DNA from: an uncultured Ardenticatenia bacterium
Lineage (GTDB): Bacteria; Chloroflexota; Anaerolineae; 4572-78; NAK82
Assembly (NCBI GenBank): GCA_937127125.1
Contig: CAKZLO010000034.1
Location: 391,257 to 455,256 of the forward strand
Length of the DNA: 64,000 nt
Direction of reading: 5' to 3'
Positions 32,834 to 42,408 of this stretch are shown here, one piece after another; within the stretch, counting starts at the first letter, position 1, and every line of letters starts with the position of its first letter. The notes beneath the pieces were generated by a model. That model was not told the DNA's origin. It did no database searches and was given only the letters and a program-made list of their open reading frames with translations. A program made the translations under genes and the position numbers.

Positions 32834-33763
32834 TTAGTCCTCTGAGGACGCTCGCCGCATAACCGCAGTTCGTTCCTTATGCATTAGTCGATCCCGGCCA
32901 TAGGCGGTTGCGAAAGCCATACCACCTGCCATGATCACCACCAGCAACTGGATGCTCGGGTTGAATGCGAAAAAGTTGCTGGCCGTCGTGATGTAACGAT
33001 ATGTTGGAGGAGGAGCTAGTAAATAATGCATAAGCGGCATCAGCACATAACTTAGGCCTAACCCTGCTAGAAATATTGCACCTGCGCTGGGCCTATCTTT
33101 ATGTCGCCAGAGACGTAATATGCTCATTCCGGCCAACCAGACCAACCCGCCCAGCAAGCTGCCGATCGCAAGCAGCCATGCTGCGAGGCTGCTGATTGAA
33201 AGCCCCCGACTTGGCAGTTCAACGGCACGTAGCAATAAGAGTACCGACATAAGTCCGAGTCCATCAGCGGCGAGCCAAATCAAGTCCCAAGGACGCTCAG
33301 CCGCCCATTGGCCGGGCATCAGCGCGACAGCCAGTCCGGTCCAGGTCGCCACTACACATGCCATCGCCCACACGAGCGGCAAGGTCGGCGAGTTCACATT
33401 CATAGTAATGGCAAGGATACCTATGCCGGTAGGAATGATGCTGAGCAGCCACACATACCACCAGGCAGGAGGGACGAAGTTTCTGCCACGCTGGCGTGCT
33501 ATCCATCCTTGCAGCCAATTTGCTGCAGTGTAAAGCGTCATCACTGCCCCAGCAGCGACCAGACCGCACATCCAATAACGGCCGGACGTCACTTCGTCAA
33601 ACGGCTGTGCATTGGAGATGCCAGTCGTTGTGTGCCCATACAGGAAGACAACATACCGGTCTGCCAGGCCGTACCAATAATAGAAGAGCCCGAGCACGAA
33701 TGCCGAGGTGAGTGTGGCCTCCAGGAGTGACCGGCGCCAGTACGAGCTCCTGAAATCGGTCAT
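32834..33763 (-). CDS. Multi-pass membrane protein of unknown function
   Basis: A 309-residue protein with eight or so hydrophobic helices, for example LTSAFVLGLFYYWYGLADRY and WDLIWLAADGLGLMSVLLLL. It has a long first loop and a short cytoplasmic tail rich in Arg and Ser. The pattern resembles DUF5671-type membrane proteins, but I cannot support that name. GGGA lies 5 nt before the ATG. It is transcribed in the same direction as the zinc dehydrogenase upstream (74-nt gap) and the DUF1232 gene downstream (116-nt gap). Confidence 0.75.
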   Translation of the reverse strand: MTDFRSSYWRRSLLEATLTSAFVLGLFYYWYGLADRYVVFLYGHTTTGISNAQPFDEVTSGRYWMCGLVAAGAVMTLYTAANWLQGWIARQRGRNFVPPAWWYVWLLSIIPTGIGILAITMNVNSPTLPLVWAMACVVATWTGLAVALMPGQWAAERPWDLIWLAADGLGLMSVLLLLRAVELPSRGLSISSLAAWLLAIGSLLGGLVWLAGMSILRLWRHKDRPSAGAIFLAGLGLSYVLMPLMHYLLAPPPTYRYITTASNFFAFNPSIQLLVVIMAGGMAFATAYGRDRLMHKERTAVMRRASSED

Positions 33764-33837
33764 CTCATTCCCGACGCTCCTTTCTCCGGGAGGCTTGGGC
33801 TCGCACGGGATCAGCCAGGCACAGGGGTAGCCTCAGA

Positions 33838-34872
33838 TCAATCATAGGTGAGCATGACCTTGATGGCACCATCTGCCTTGCTAGCAGCCAGCTCCAAGGC
33901 ACGTTGGGCATCATAGTGTGGCAGTACATGTGTCAGGATCCCTTCTACGTCCACCTGCCCTGTCGCCGCCAATTCGAGAGCAGTATGGACGTCTTTTGTG
34001 ACACTCATTGTGTTCCCGAGCACTTGAGCTTCCTTGCGGATGAGCTCGTAACCCATCAGTTGCAGAGGTTCTGTGCATAGTAGGGCAACCAGGGCAATGC
34101 GACCGTGTCCTTTGGCGATCTGCACTGCCTGGCTGACCAGCCACGGGTCATCTGCGGCGATGCATACCACGTCGACACCAGCGCCTTCGGTAATGCGCAG
34201 CACTTCGGCTACCAGATCCTGCTGCGGCAAGAGAATGTCGTGGGTCGCGCCCATGCGCTCGCGCGCCGCATCCAGGCAGTGCTGCCGGATGTCAGCCGCG
34301 ATGATCGGACGAGCTCCCAACGCATGGCCTACTCCAATGAGCATGCCACCAATGCTACCGCTGCCCAGGACTGCTATCGACTCGCCTGCCTGCAATCCTG
34401 CCCGGCGCAACACGTGCACAGCAATAGTCAGCGGCTCGATCAGACTGCCCTGAACATAGGAGAGGTGGTCCGGTAGTCGAAATATAGCTTCCTCCGGGGC
34501 AAGGATGTACTCGCCGAACGCGCCTGGCCACTCTCGAGTACCCAACACTCGCTTTGCAGGACAAAGGTTAATGTGCCCGGCACGGCAATAGTTACAACGT
34601 CCGCAGGGCCAGTGGGGATCGACGGTCACTCGGTCACCGACTGCTACGCGTGTTACAGCGCTGCCAACGGCGACCACGTCGCCTGCCATCTCATGGCCAA
34701 GGATTGCTGGTGGCTTGCGGAAGGGGTGCGTGCCGTGATATGCGTGCACCTCGGAACCACATATTCCTACCGTGCGCACCCGAATCAGCACCTGGTCGTC
34801 CGCTTCCGGTGTCGGTGATGCGACCTCTTGAATGGCAATATGGCGCACTGATGTCAGAACTGCTGCTTTCAC
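33838..34872 (-). CDS. Zinc-dependent medium-chain alcohol/polyol dehydrogenase
   Basis: A 344-residue MDR-family NAD(P)-dependent dehydrogenase. Catalytic zinc ligands C38 (VGICGSE) and H60-E61 (GHEMAGDVVAVG) are present, and the structural zinc site is C90, C93, C96, C104. The nucleotide fold has VLGSGSIGGMLIG with the Gly-rich turn. The set is typical of sorbitol, threonine or butanediol dehydrogenase relatives; the substrate is open. An AAGGTGA close to the ATG at 34872 gives the start. A single gene or first in its unit, with a 490-nt gap upstream. Confidence 0.9.
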   Translation of the reverse strand: MKAAVLTSVRHIAIQEVASPTPEADDQVLIRVRTVGICGSEVHAYHGTHPFRKPPAILGHEMAGDVVAVGSAVTRVAVGDRVTVDPHWPCGRCNYCRAGHINLCPAKRVLGTREWPGAFGEYILAPEEAIFRLPDHLSYVQGSLIEPLTIAVHVLRRAGLQAGESIAVLGSGSIGGMLIGVGHALGARPIIAADIRQHCLDAARERMGATHDILLPQQDLVAEVLRITEGAGVDVVCIAADDPWLVSQAVQIAKGHGRIALVALLCTEPLQLMGYELIRKEAQVLGNTMSVTKDVHTALELAATGQVDVEGILTHVLPHYDAQRALELAASKADGAIKVMLTYD

Positions 34873-35365
34873 CTTGACCTCCTAGATGTCCATAATACCA
34901 CGGGAAAATAAATGGGGGCAACGACAGCCATTGTTCCCCACTCGGTATACTTGTGTCTCTCTTACGTTTGTAAGCAGGAGCATGCAATGCCGCTTTGCCC
35001 TGTACAGTCTAGAGAATCGCCAGTAGATCTTCCCTCCTGGGTGCCGACCATGAGGATATGCTGGCCAATAATAGGGGAATAGGGAGAGTGTTGAAGAATT
35101 AGCCTCCTGCTCTTTAAGCCTATTTAACAAAATCCATTGGCATAGGGCCTTTCCAGCATTCTCTAGGGTGGTTAGTGCGGGGAGGAAATTGCAGTGTCGA
35201 GATCGGGCACAAATGAGACCCAGTACCAATGACACGATGTGGGAAGCACATCGCCGATCGCGAAGCAAAGTGAACCTGCAATTCGCAATAACCTTTTTGC
35301 TTTCGGGATTGTCAGAAGAATGGTCAATGATGCTCAGGTCTCGATGGAATGAGGCACCAGAAGCG
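34873..35365 (-). other. Gap without a supported gene
   Basis: No frame here shows family-like sequence or a good start. A minus-strand frame does run through it (34882-35613), but it is out of frame with the wecB-type sequence it overlaps and looks like chance. No tRNA or strong hairpin was seen. Confidence 0.5.
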
Positions 35366-36385
35366 CTATTTCTCCAACAACGCTGCGACGATGCGTTCCG
35401 CCGCGTGTCCGTCACCATAGGGGTTGACGGCACGCCGCATGCGTGCATAAACGGCTGGGCTGTCAAGCAATCGGGTCGCCTCGGCGACAATGGTCTCCGT
35501 CTCGCTACCAACCACGCGTGCCACACCCGCTTCCACCGCCTCCGGGCGCTCCGTGACATGTCGCAGCACCAACACTGGCACCCCCAGGCTGGGTGCCTCC
35601 TCCTGGATGCCACCTGAGTCGGTCAGGATGAGATAGGCGTGCTGCATCAGGTAGACAAGGGAACGATAGTCCAGCGGCGGCAACAGCACAACGCCTGGCA
35701 CGCCCTCCAATTCCCGCCGCACCACCTCGTGCACGTTCGGGTTAAGGTGCACCGGATAGGCAATCGTCACATCTCCGCGCGCAGCAAGTATGCGCAATGC
35801 CCGACAGATGTTCTGCAGCGGTGCGCCGAAGCTCTCCCGTCGATGCGCTGTGACCAGAATGAGGCGGCCATTTGCAGGCAGCTGCGCCAGCGCGCTGTCG
35901 GATGGGGGCTGCCACGCCTGTGCCACCACTTGCAGCAGCGCATCCACCACAGTGTTGCCGGTCACTACAATGGTATGCTCCGGGATGCCCTCGGCCAGCA
36001 GGTTCTGGCGTGCCCGCTCCGTGGGAGCAAAACACAAGTCGCTCAGATGGTCGGCGATGATGCGGTTGGCTTCCTCGGGAAAAGGGTTTGCTTTGTCCCC
36101 GCTACGCAATCCTGCCTCGATGTGACCAATACGTATGTGCGCGTGATGCGCTGCAATGGCAGCGGCCGTCACCGTGGTGGTATCCCCCTGCACTAATAGC
36201 CAGTCAGGCCGCTTACATTTCAACAATGTCTCCATACTGGTCACTACTGCCACTAAGACACGCGAGGGCGTCTGCCCGACTTGCATGATGTCCAGGTCCA
36301 CATCAGGACGGATGTCAAACAGATGGAGCACCTGGTCCAGCATCGCGTTTGGTAACATGTCATCTGCTATACAATAACCGCTCAT
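35366..36385 (-). pseudogene. wecB: UDP-N-acetylglucosamine 2-epimerase lacking its N-terminus
   Basis: A non-hydrolysing UDP-GlcNAc 2-epimerase, which makes UDP-ManNAc for surface polysaccharides. Nearly the whole family pattern is here: LDQVLHLFDIRPDVDLDIMQ, VQGDTTTV, GHIEAGLRSGD, PEEANRIIADHLSD, VTAHRRESFG, LTDSGGIQEEAPSLG. But full-length enzymes start with a first beta strand and GTRPE loop (~35-40 residues) that bind UDP. Here the first 15 residues are unrelated (MSGYCIADDMLPNAM) and homology begins at LDQVL. No upstream sequence restores the missing strand. It is therefore truncated at the 5' end, and probably inactive. Downstream sequence is intact to a normal C-terminus. Confidence 0.8.
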
Positions 36386-36418
36386 ATCTGCCTAGCTGCC
36401 GCACTATGCCATTCTACT

Positions 36419-36711
36419 TGTGCTGCTGCTCAACATGCCGCCGCCCGGTGGCACCCAACAGCCCTGCCAGTGTCGAGTCGTCCGGCAAATGGAGTACCTG
36501 ATTGGCGGGTACGTCTTCCAATTCAGCTGTGGGTGAGTCGTGCTCCGGGTAAGCTTGTGATGTCCGAAATTCTCGCGGCGTCGCAAGTAGTAAGGCGACA
36601 AGTGTCGAAGACTAGTCCAGCCACCGCGGTATGTCCTGGAAAGCGCTTGGCCGGCTGGCATATGGAGATGACTAAGACGTCTACTGCCTGCGCTAAGGCC
36701 TCTGGCAATTT
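36419..36711 (-). pseudogene. Decayed coding remnant upstream of wecB
   Basis: Two short minus-strand frames overlap here. One (~36523-36711) reads PEALAQAVDVLVISICQPAK, then VAGLVFDTCRL, which weakly resembles the C-terminal part of nucleotide-sugar dehydrogenases (alternating hydrophobic strand, then VxDxR). The other (~36419-36615) ends in GLLGATGRRHVEQQHK. Neither has a start signal. A wecC-like gene once next to wecB would make sense, but the likeness is faint. Confidence 0.3.
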
Positions 36712-36757
36712 ACCACAAGTTCACTCCGAAGGCACAAGCTTACAGCCGCGAGTCACT

Positions 36758-36791
36758 AAAAAAGCCCCTTTCGAGCTCCTCGAAAGGGGCT
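36758..36791 (-). terminator. Strong intrinsic terminator of the VIT/VWA gene
   Basis: A perfect 13-bp stem (36763-36775 with 36779-36791), 3-nt loop, followed on the minus strand by six T. It lies 26 nt after the stop codon. Confidence 0.9.
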
Positions 36792-36816
36792 GGAGTAATA
36801 AAGCGTCAACATAGCT

Positions 36817-39066
36817 TCAGCGCAACCACACTGCCACTACAAGGAGGGTCAATGCAAGGAGTATCATAGGCTGGCCCAAATGGACGCTACCGAGATCCAA
36901 TGCTGCGGTGGAATCTTGACCTGTTGGCTGATGCTCCGCACTCGGTGACACCATTTCATAAGCCGTCCCGTCGATCACGACGATGACGTGCGTGCCAAGT
37001 GCAAAATAACGCCCTGCTTCCGGGTGCTGTGCCAGAAATTCTGCAAAAACATCCGATCCAAATTCCAGTACAATGGGGGTCATACGCGTCGGGTCGAATG
37101 TGGTATCTGTCCACACCCCCTCGCGCAGTACAAAAGCGCGCTCACCCACGGTGCGCACTTGGCCGGCATATTCGCCTGTGGGTGCCCCAGGCTGTGCTGC
37201 TTTCTCCATCTCGCTCTGAGTGATCGACTGCTCGATCGCAGCAGCACCACTTTGCGGTGCCGGTCCAGCAGTTGCCAGAGCTTGGTAAGCGTCTTGAGCT
37301 ACAGCGGCACGTCCTTCCTCACTCAGCGCACGGGTGGGCTCTTCTACCAAGAAGGAGGTGTAGGGAGTGATGATCCCGTAACGAATAGACAGGTTGACAA
37401 TCTGCTGCACAAGCTCTTGTGACTCTCCACGCAGACGAATCTCATTGAGCAGGTAGCCAATCTTACGCGTAGCCCATAAAGGTGCAATGAAGTCATCCCC
37501 ACCCGTGTCACGGAAGGTGAGGTCTCTGTAGGTGAAGCTTTGCGACTGACTATCAACCGTGCCACGCAGAGTGAGCGTTGCCGGGCCACTGGCATAATAG
37601 CGCCCAGCTAGCACGAGCTGGCTACTTGCGAACAGATCCGGCAGCGGATGAGGGTAGATGTCGTAAACTTGCACCCCTTCCACTTCTAGTTTGACATCAG
37701 CCAGGACTGGCATGCCCACTTTGGCGTAGAGGGCGCTTACATGCTCGTCAATGCGCTCACCGGGTCGCACGTAGGCACTCGCCCCCCGCGTATCGCGTGC
37801 CAGATTGTCAAGCAAAACGGTGTTCACATCATCGCCCACCCCGAAGGTAAAGATGCGCGCGTTGGCTGGCAGGACACGTTTGACGTTGGCCAGAATTGCC
37901 GGCACTTCCACCTCTCCTTCTGTAGGCAGTCCGTCGGTGAGGAATACAACGAAAACAGGACGCTCTGCGCTTTGTGCGCCAGCTGCGATGCGCAACGCCT
38001 CGCGCAATGCTCCGTCAATGTTCGTGCCACCTGCAGCACTTAGGGTTCGCACAAAGGTGATTGCCTCAGATGCTTCCGAAGCTGGACGTAAGCTCTCAGC
38101 AAAAACATGAACTCCTGTGCTGAACTGGACAATGTTAAAGCGATCCTGCGGATTGAGGTGCTGTAAGATATATACCAGGGCATCCTTCGCTTGCTCCAAC
38201 TTCTCTCCTTCCATACTGCCCGAAGTATCCAGCACCAGGATGACGTCTTTAGCGACTGCACGTTCACTTTCCACATGGAGCTGGGGGGTGACCAACAACA
38301 GGAAGAAGCCGTCCTCGCTACGTGCCTTGAAGCTAAGCAGGTTGACGCTCAGCACTTGTTGGGACACGCTGTAGAATAGCACAAAGTCTTTGTCTGGCTT
38401 GACATCGTGCGCTTCCCAACCCACCTGTGCGCGATAATCGCCCTGGCGTTCCACGGCGACTGTATGGCTGGGGGAGTAGACTGCCTTGATAGGTTCTTTC
38501 GAGATAATGGATACGCTGATGGAAGCCTCTCGGAGCGGCTGCGGCGAGAATTTCTCTGGGCTCAGAGGGTACACATAGCGAACCAGGCTACCTTCTGCAG
38601 GTAGCACTTGCGCGTACTCTATCTCCACTCGTCGCTCTTCGCCTGGCGCAATTGGAAAGATGCTCGCCTGAAACAAGTCGCGGCCGACGTATTCCAATAA
38701 AGCTGGATCGCGCCGCCCACGCACAATCTCGTCGTAGCGTCGGCGTGCTTCCTCACGGCTGAGCACCTGGCCCGAGACGCGCTGTCCATCTACCCACATG
38801 CTGAAGTCGGAGATAGCTGCTTCTTCGGGCAGCGGAAAGAGATAAGATCCCTCAACGGTACTGCGCGTATCATTCACGAAAACTTGGTCAACATGGGTAA
38901 CTGCCACTTGATCCTGGATCGTGACAGTAACACGATGGTATTTCACCGTCAGATAGCTAGTGGCTGGTGTGTCAGGAATAATGATCCCGTCTGCTAACGC
39001 AGGGGTTGTGGTAGCCAGCAAGATCCCCACTATCATGAGGCCAATTACTAGTAGCCGCGTGTGCAT
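36817..39066 (-). CDS. Exported VIT and VWA domain protein
   Basis: A 749-residue protein like the inter-alpha-trypsin-inhibitor heavy chain family. Signal peptide 1-26; VIT domain at ~35-165 (EGSYLFPLPEEAAISDFSMW, SREEARRRYDEI); VWA domain from ~272 with MIDAS motif DTSGS at 280-284, and FLTDGLPTEG; a beta-rich region; a C-terminal helix MILLALTLLVVAVWLR that anchors it to the membrane. Families like this bind proteins at the cell surface through a metal ion. There is no sortase motif. AAGGAGG precedes the ATG, and a strong terminator follows. It stands alone between wecB and the thiamine operon. Confidence 0.92.
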   Translation of the reverse strand: MHTRLLVIGLMIVGILLATTTPALADGIIIPDTPATSYLTVKYHRVTVTIQDQVAVTHVDQVFVNDTRSTVEGSYLFPLPEEAAISDFSMWVDGQRVSGQVLSREEARRRYDEIVRGRRDPALLEYVGRDLFQASIFPIAPGEERRVEIEYAQVLPAEGSLVRYVYPLSPEKFSPQPLREASISVSIISKEPIKAVYSPSHTVAVERQGDYRAQVGWEAHDVKPDKDFVLFYSVSQQVLSVNLLSFKARSEDGFFLLLVTPQLHVESERAVAKDVILVLDTSGSMEGEKLEQAKDALVYILQHLNPQDRFNIVQFSTGVHVFAESLRPASEASEAITFVRTLSAAGGTNIDGALREALRIAAGAQSAERPVFVVFLTDGLPTEGEVEVPAILANVKRVLPANARIFTFGVGDDVNTVLLDNLARDTRGASAYVRPGERIDEHVSALYAKVGMPVLADVKLEVEGVQVYDIYPHPLPDLFASSQLVLAGRYYASGPATLTLRGTVDSQSQSFTYRDLTFRDTGGDDFIAPLWATRKIGYLLNEIRLRGESQELVQQIVNLSIRYGIITPYTSFLVEEPTRALSEEGRAAVAQDAYQALATAGPAPQSGAAAIEQSITQSEMEKAAQPGAPTGEYAGQVRTVGERAFVLREGVWTDTTFDPTRMTPIVLEFGSDVFAEFLAQHPEAGRYFALGTHVIVVIDGTAYEMVSPSAEHQPTGQDSTAALDLGSVHLGQPMILLALTLLVVAVWLR

Positions 39067-39185
39067 TGGTTCCCTCCTTGTTCGCTTCCTGTATGTGTCG
39101 CGTCAGGTCCCTTCTTCATCCTCATCCTTGGCTCACATTGCGGTTACGCTTTCATAGACGGCAGGCGAACGTGAGTGGTTCCCGC

Positions 39186-39214
39186 TTGACAATTGCTGTG
39201 CGCAGTAGTAAAAT
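39186..39214 (+). promoter_or_regulatory. Promoter of the thiamine transport operon
   Basis: TTGACA (39186-39191), 17 nt, TAAAAT (39209-39214). It lies upstream of the TPP riboswitch, as required. Confidence 0.7.
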
Positions 39215-39240
39215 GAAATATGAAAATTGAATAGTAAGAT

Positions 39241-39345
39241 GTCTTGTTGGGGAGCTGGGTGAGCCCGGCTGAGAGGAGGCCCGATTGATGCCTCGACCCC
39301 TTGAACCTGACCTGGGTAATACCAGCGTAGGGACTTTGACGAGCA
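39241..39345 (+). ncRNA. TPP riboswitch
   Basis: The THI-box RNA that senses thiamine diphosphate. It contains the diagnostic CTGAGA in the first arm (39268-39273) and TGAACCTGACCTGGGTAATA with CAGCGTAGGGA in the second. GGGG near 39249 pairs with CCCC near 39297. It is followed directly by an intrinsic terminator and thiB-thiP, so ligand binding should stop transcription. Confidence 0.97.
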
Positions 39346-39351
39346 AGTTGT

Positions 39352-39388
39352 GAAGCCACCTACCGTGCAGGGTCAGGTGGCTTCTTTG
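39352..39388 (+). terminator. Riboswitch-controlled terminator
   Basis: GAAGCCACCT (39352-39361) pairs with AGGTGGCTTC (39375-39384), then TTTGT. It lies just after the TPP aptamer and before thiB. Confidence 0.85.
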
Positions 39389-39435
39389 TATCTCGAAAAG
39401 TGTCCGGAAAGTGATTTGGAAAGGAGGTTGAAGTA

Positions 39436-40566
39436 ATGAAAAAGCGAACCTGGTTCCATATGGGGATCCTGATCGTGACGATCGGCCTGACTGCTGCATT
39501 TGCGGCAATATCAACTTTGACCCCTGCCGTCGCCTCTTCACCGCTTCCACAGACTGCGACACCTGAGCAGACGGCTACGCCGGAATTGCCACCCGACGCG
39601 CCCACCCTGACCCTGATGTCGCACGATAGCTTCAACATCAGCGAAGCTGTGTTGCGTGAGTTTGAGCTGGCCAATCAGGTGCGGGTGCAGTTGCTTCCCT
39701 CTGGTGATGCTGGCACTGCGCTCAATCAAGCTATCTTGAGCAAGAATAACCCTCTGGCGGATGTCTTCTTTGGCGTGGACAACACTTTCCTCAGCCGTGC
39801 ATTGCGAGCAGACATCTTCGAACCCTATGACTCACCTGTGCTCGCTGAGATTCGCGACGAGCTCAAGCTAGATGTGCAGAATCGCCTGCTACCGGTGGAC
39901 TACGGTGACGTTTGCCTTAACTACGACAAAGAATGGTTCGCCAAAAAGGGGATTGCACCTCCGCGCAATCTGGAATCTCTCATCGAACCGACTTACAAAG
40001 GGTTGACCGTGGTAGAGAATCCAGCGACTTCTTCACCTGGACTGGCCTTCTTGCTGACGACAATTGGTCATTTTGGTGAGGACAAGTATCTGGATTACTG
40101 GCGGGCTCTGCGCGACAACGACGTATTGGTGGTAGACGGTTGGGAGGAGGCATATTGGGGGCAGTTCTCTGCTGCTTCTGATGGTAATCGCCCTATTGTG
40201 GTGAGCTATGCCAGCAGTCCGCCAGCAGAGGTCTACTTCGCCGAGCAGCCATTGGAGGAAGCACCTACTGCAGCAGTCACGGCGGATGGATCATGCTTCC
40301 GTCAGGTAGAGTTCGTAGGTATACTCAAGGGCACGGCGCATCGCGCTTTGGCCGAGAAGCTAGTGGACTATATGCTCAGCAGACGCTTCCAGGAAGACAT
40401 TCCGCTCAACATGTTCATGTTTCCAGCTAACGTTAACGCGATCTTGCCGGAGGTGTTCGTGAAGTTCGCTCAAATCCCCGAGCAACCGGCGGTGGTGTCT
40501 CCAGAGGCGATCGAGGCGAACCGTGAGCGCTGGATCGAGGAATGGATGGAGGTAGTGTTGCGGTGA
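39436..40566 (+). CDS. thiB: Thiamine ABC transporter substrate-binding protein
   Basis: A 376-residue exported protein of the ThiB/TbpA type, binding thiamine or its phosphates. A signal sequence covers 1-34, then a Thr-Pro linker ([19 protein letters not shown]). The family blocks are [51 protein letters not shown] and [24 protein letters not shown] precedes the ATG. The TPP riboswitch upstream confirms the thiamine link. Confidence 0.95.
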   Translation: MKKRTWFHMGILIVTIGLTAAFAAISTLTPAVASSPLPQTATPEQTATPELPPDAPTLTLMSHDSFNISEAVLREFELANQVRVQLLPSGDAGTALNQAILSKNNPLADVFFGVDNTFLSRALRADIFEPYDSPVLAEIRDELKLDVQNRLLPVDYGDVCLNYDKEWFAKKGIAPPRNLESLIEPTYKGLTVVENPATSSPGLAFLLTTIGHFGEDKYLDYWRALRDNDVLVVDGWEEAYWGQFSAASDGNRPIVVSYASSPPAEVYFAEQPLEEAPTAAVTADGSCFRQVEFVGILKGTAHRALAEKLVDYMLSRRFQEDIPLNMFMFPANVNAILPEVFVKFAQIPEQPAVVSPEAIEANRERWIEEWMEVVLR

Positions 40567-40573
40567 TGTCGGT

Positions 40574-42259
40574 GTGACTCGTCACCAACTGATCGTTGGA
40601 GCACTTTATGCCGTCCCGTTGATATTCCTGGCACTGTTCTTCTTTTACCCGCTGCTGGCCATTCTCATTATCAGCTTTGCCCCAGAAGGGGTGCCTGACC
40701 TGAGAGCATTGTACAAGCTGGTCAGCAGCGGGTATTACTTGCGCACGTTGGGTTTTACGGTCTGGCAAGCAGCACTGTCAACGCTCTTGACAGTGGTGTT
40801 GGCACTGCCGGGTGCCTATATCTTTGCGCGTTACCGCTTTCGAGGCAAATGGTTGCTGCAGGCCTTAACCACTATCCCCTTCGTGCTCCCTACCGTGGTG
40901 GTGGCTAATGCCTTCACCGCCTTGTTGGGACCGCAGGGACGCCTCAATTTGATTCTCATGGCATTGCTTGGCCGTTCTGAGCCTGTGATTGACCTGCAAC
41001 ATACCATTTGGATCATCTTAGCCGCTCATGTCTTCTACAACTATGCTGTGGTTTTGCGTATCGTGAGCAGCTTCTGGTCTAACCTCAGCCCGCGCGTCGA
41101 GGAAGCGGCGCGGATGCTAGGTGCTCGCCCACTTGCTGTGTGGTGGCACGTTACCTTGCCGTTGCTGATGCCAGCATTGGCTGCTTCTGGATTGCTTGTG
41201 TTTATCTTCTGTTTCACCAGTTTCGGAGTGATTCTCATCCTGGGTGGGCCACGTTTTGCTACATTGGAAGTGGAGATCTATCGTCAGACCGTCAACTATT
41301 TCAACTTGCCGGTGGCAGCTGCTCTCTCCTTGATCCAGATCGTGTTCACATTCGGGCTGATGTGGCTATACACCCAGCTGCAGCGACGTAGCAGTGTGCC
41401 ACTGGAAATGCGAGCTGTCGCACAGACGCAGCGCAGACCTGCCAGCTGGCGTGCTCGCATCCTGGTGGGCGTCAACGTGTTAGCTATGATTACAGGATTG
41501 CTGTTGCCTTTGCTAGCGCTGGTAGAACGTTCTTTCACCCTCGGAGGCAACTTGACTCTGCGCTATTATGCAGAACTGTTTGTCAACCGACGTGATTCAC
41601 TGCTCTATGTGCCACCCATTCAAGCAGTGCTCAACTCGCTCAGTTTTGCTGTTGTCACAATGTTCCTGGCACTGACGCTTGGCACGTTGGGTGCTGCTAT
41701 GTTGGCCCGTACGACACGTAGCAAATCTGGTCAGAAGCTTCAATCTCTACTCGATCCATTGCTTATGCTTCCATTAGGTACCTCTGCTGTCACGCTGGGC
41801 TTTGGCTTTATTGTGGCGCTGGACAAACCCCCCCTTAATTTACGCGCTTCGCCGCTCCTGATGCCCTTGGCACATACGTTGGTTGCTTTTCCTTTTGTGG
41901 TGCGCAGCCTGTTGCCAGCGCTGCGTGGCATCAAACCGTCTTTGCGCGAAGCCGCTATTGTGCTGGGGGCCACTCCTTGGCGCGTATGGCGTGAGGTAGT
42001 ATTGCCCATCACAGGGCGTGCGTTGTTGGTCGGCGCTGTTTTTGCTTTCACCATTAGCATGGGTGAATTTGGTGCCACTGCATTGATTGCGCGCCCGCAG
42101 CTGCCGACTTTGCCGGTCGCAATCTTTCGTTTCCTGGGACAACCGGGTCTGCTGAATTATGGCCAGGCACTAGCAATGAGCACACTTCTCATGCTCGTTT
42201 GCACGGTGGGTATGCTAGCTATCGAGCGTTTCCGTGTTGGAGGGGTAGGCGAGTTCTGA
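40574..42259 (+). CDS. thiP: Thiamine ABC transporter permease (two fused halves)
   Basis: A 561-residue permease made of two fused halves with about 12 helices. Each half carries the EAA loop that contacts the ATPase: EEAARMLGARPLAVWWHVTL and LREAAIVLGATPWRVWREVV. The start is GTG 40574, 8 nt after the thiB stop, with GGTGAT just upstream. ThiP is normally followed by the ATPase ThiQ, but none is found here: the next gene is an aminotransferase. A shared ATPase elsewhere in the genome is likely. Confidence 0.94.
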   Translation: MTRHQLIVGALYAVPLIFLALFFFYPLLAILIISFAPEGVPDLRALYKLVSSGYYLRTLGFTVWQAALSTLLTVVLALPGAYIFARYRFRGKWLLQALTTIPFVLPTVVVANAFTALLGPQGRLNLILMALLGRSEPVIDLQHTIWIILAAHVFYNYAVVLRIVSSFWSNLSPRVEEAARMLGARPLAVWWHVTLPLLMPALAASGLLVFIFCFTSFGVILILGGPRFATLEVEIYRQTVNYFNLPVAAALSLIQIVFTFGLMWLYTQLQRRSSVPLEMRAVAQTQRRPASWRARILVGVNVLAMITGLLLPLLALVERSFTLGGNLTLRYYAELFVNRRDSLLYVPPIQAVLNSLSFAVVTMFLALTLGTLGAAMLARTTRSKSGQKLQSLLDPLLMLPLGTSAVTLGFGFIVALDKPPLNLRASPLLMPLAHTLVAFPFVVRSLLPALRGIKPSLREAAIVLGATPWRVWREVVLPITGRALLVGAVFAFTISMGEFGATALIARPQLPTLPVAIFRFLGQPGLLNYGQALAMSTLLMLVCTVGMLAIERFRVGGVGEF

Positions 42260-42305
42260 GCAACTGGTACATCTGTTGGTCCCTAGATGAGAGGGTGCAG
42301 CGCTT

Positions 42306-42334
42306 TTGGTATGGTCAGGAGCACGTGCTATACT
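42306..42334 (+). promoter_or_regulatory. Promoter of the PatB-like gene
   Basis: TTGGTA, 17 nt, TATACT (42329-42334), about 70 nt before the ATG at 42409. Confidence 0.45.
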
Positions 42335-42408
42335 CAATTACCCAGTGTTTGGAGAGCTTTTGACTCGTTTGCAGCTGACAATCTTCTCATTTGGTATCAC
42401 ACACAACA

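Noticed and set aside
34882-35613. A 243-codon minus-strand open frame
   Set aside because: It overlaps the wecB coding region in the wrong frame and has no recognisable motif or ribosome-binding site.
36758-36791. Terminator acting for a plus-strand gene
   Set aside because: The T-run is on the minus strand, 26 nt after the VIT/VWA stop, and no plus-strand gene ends there.
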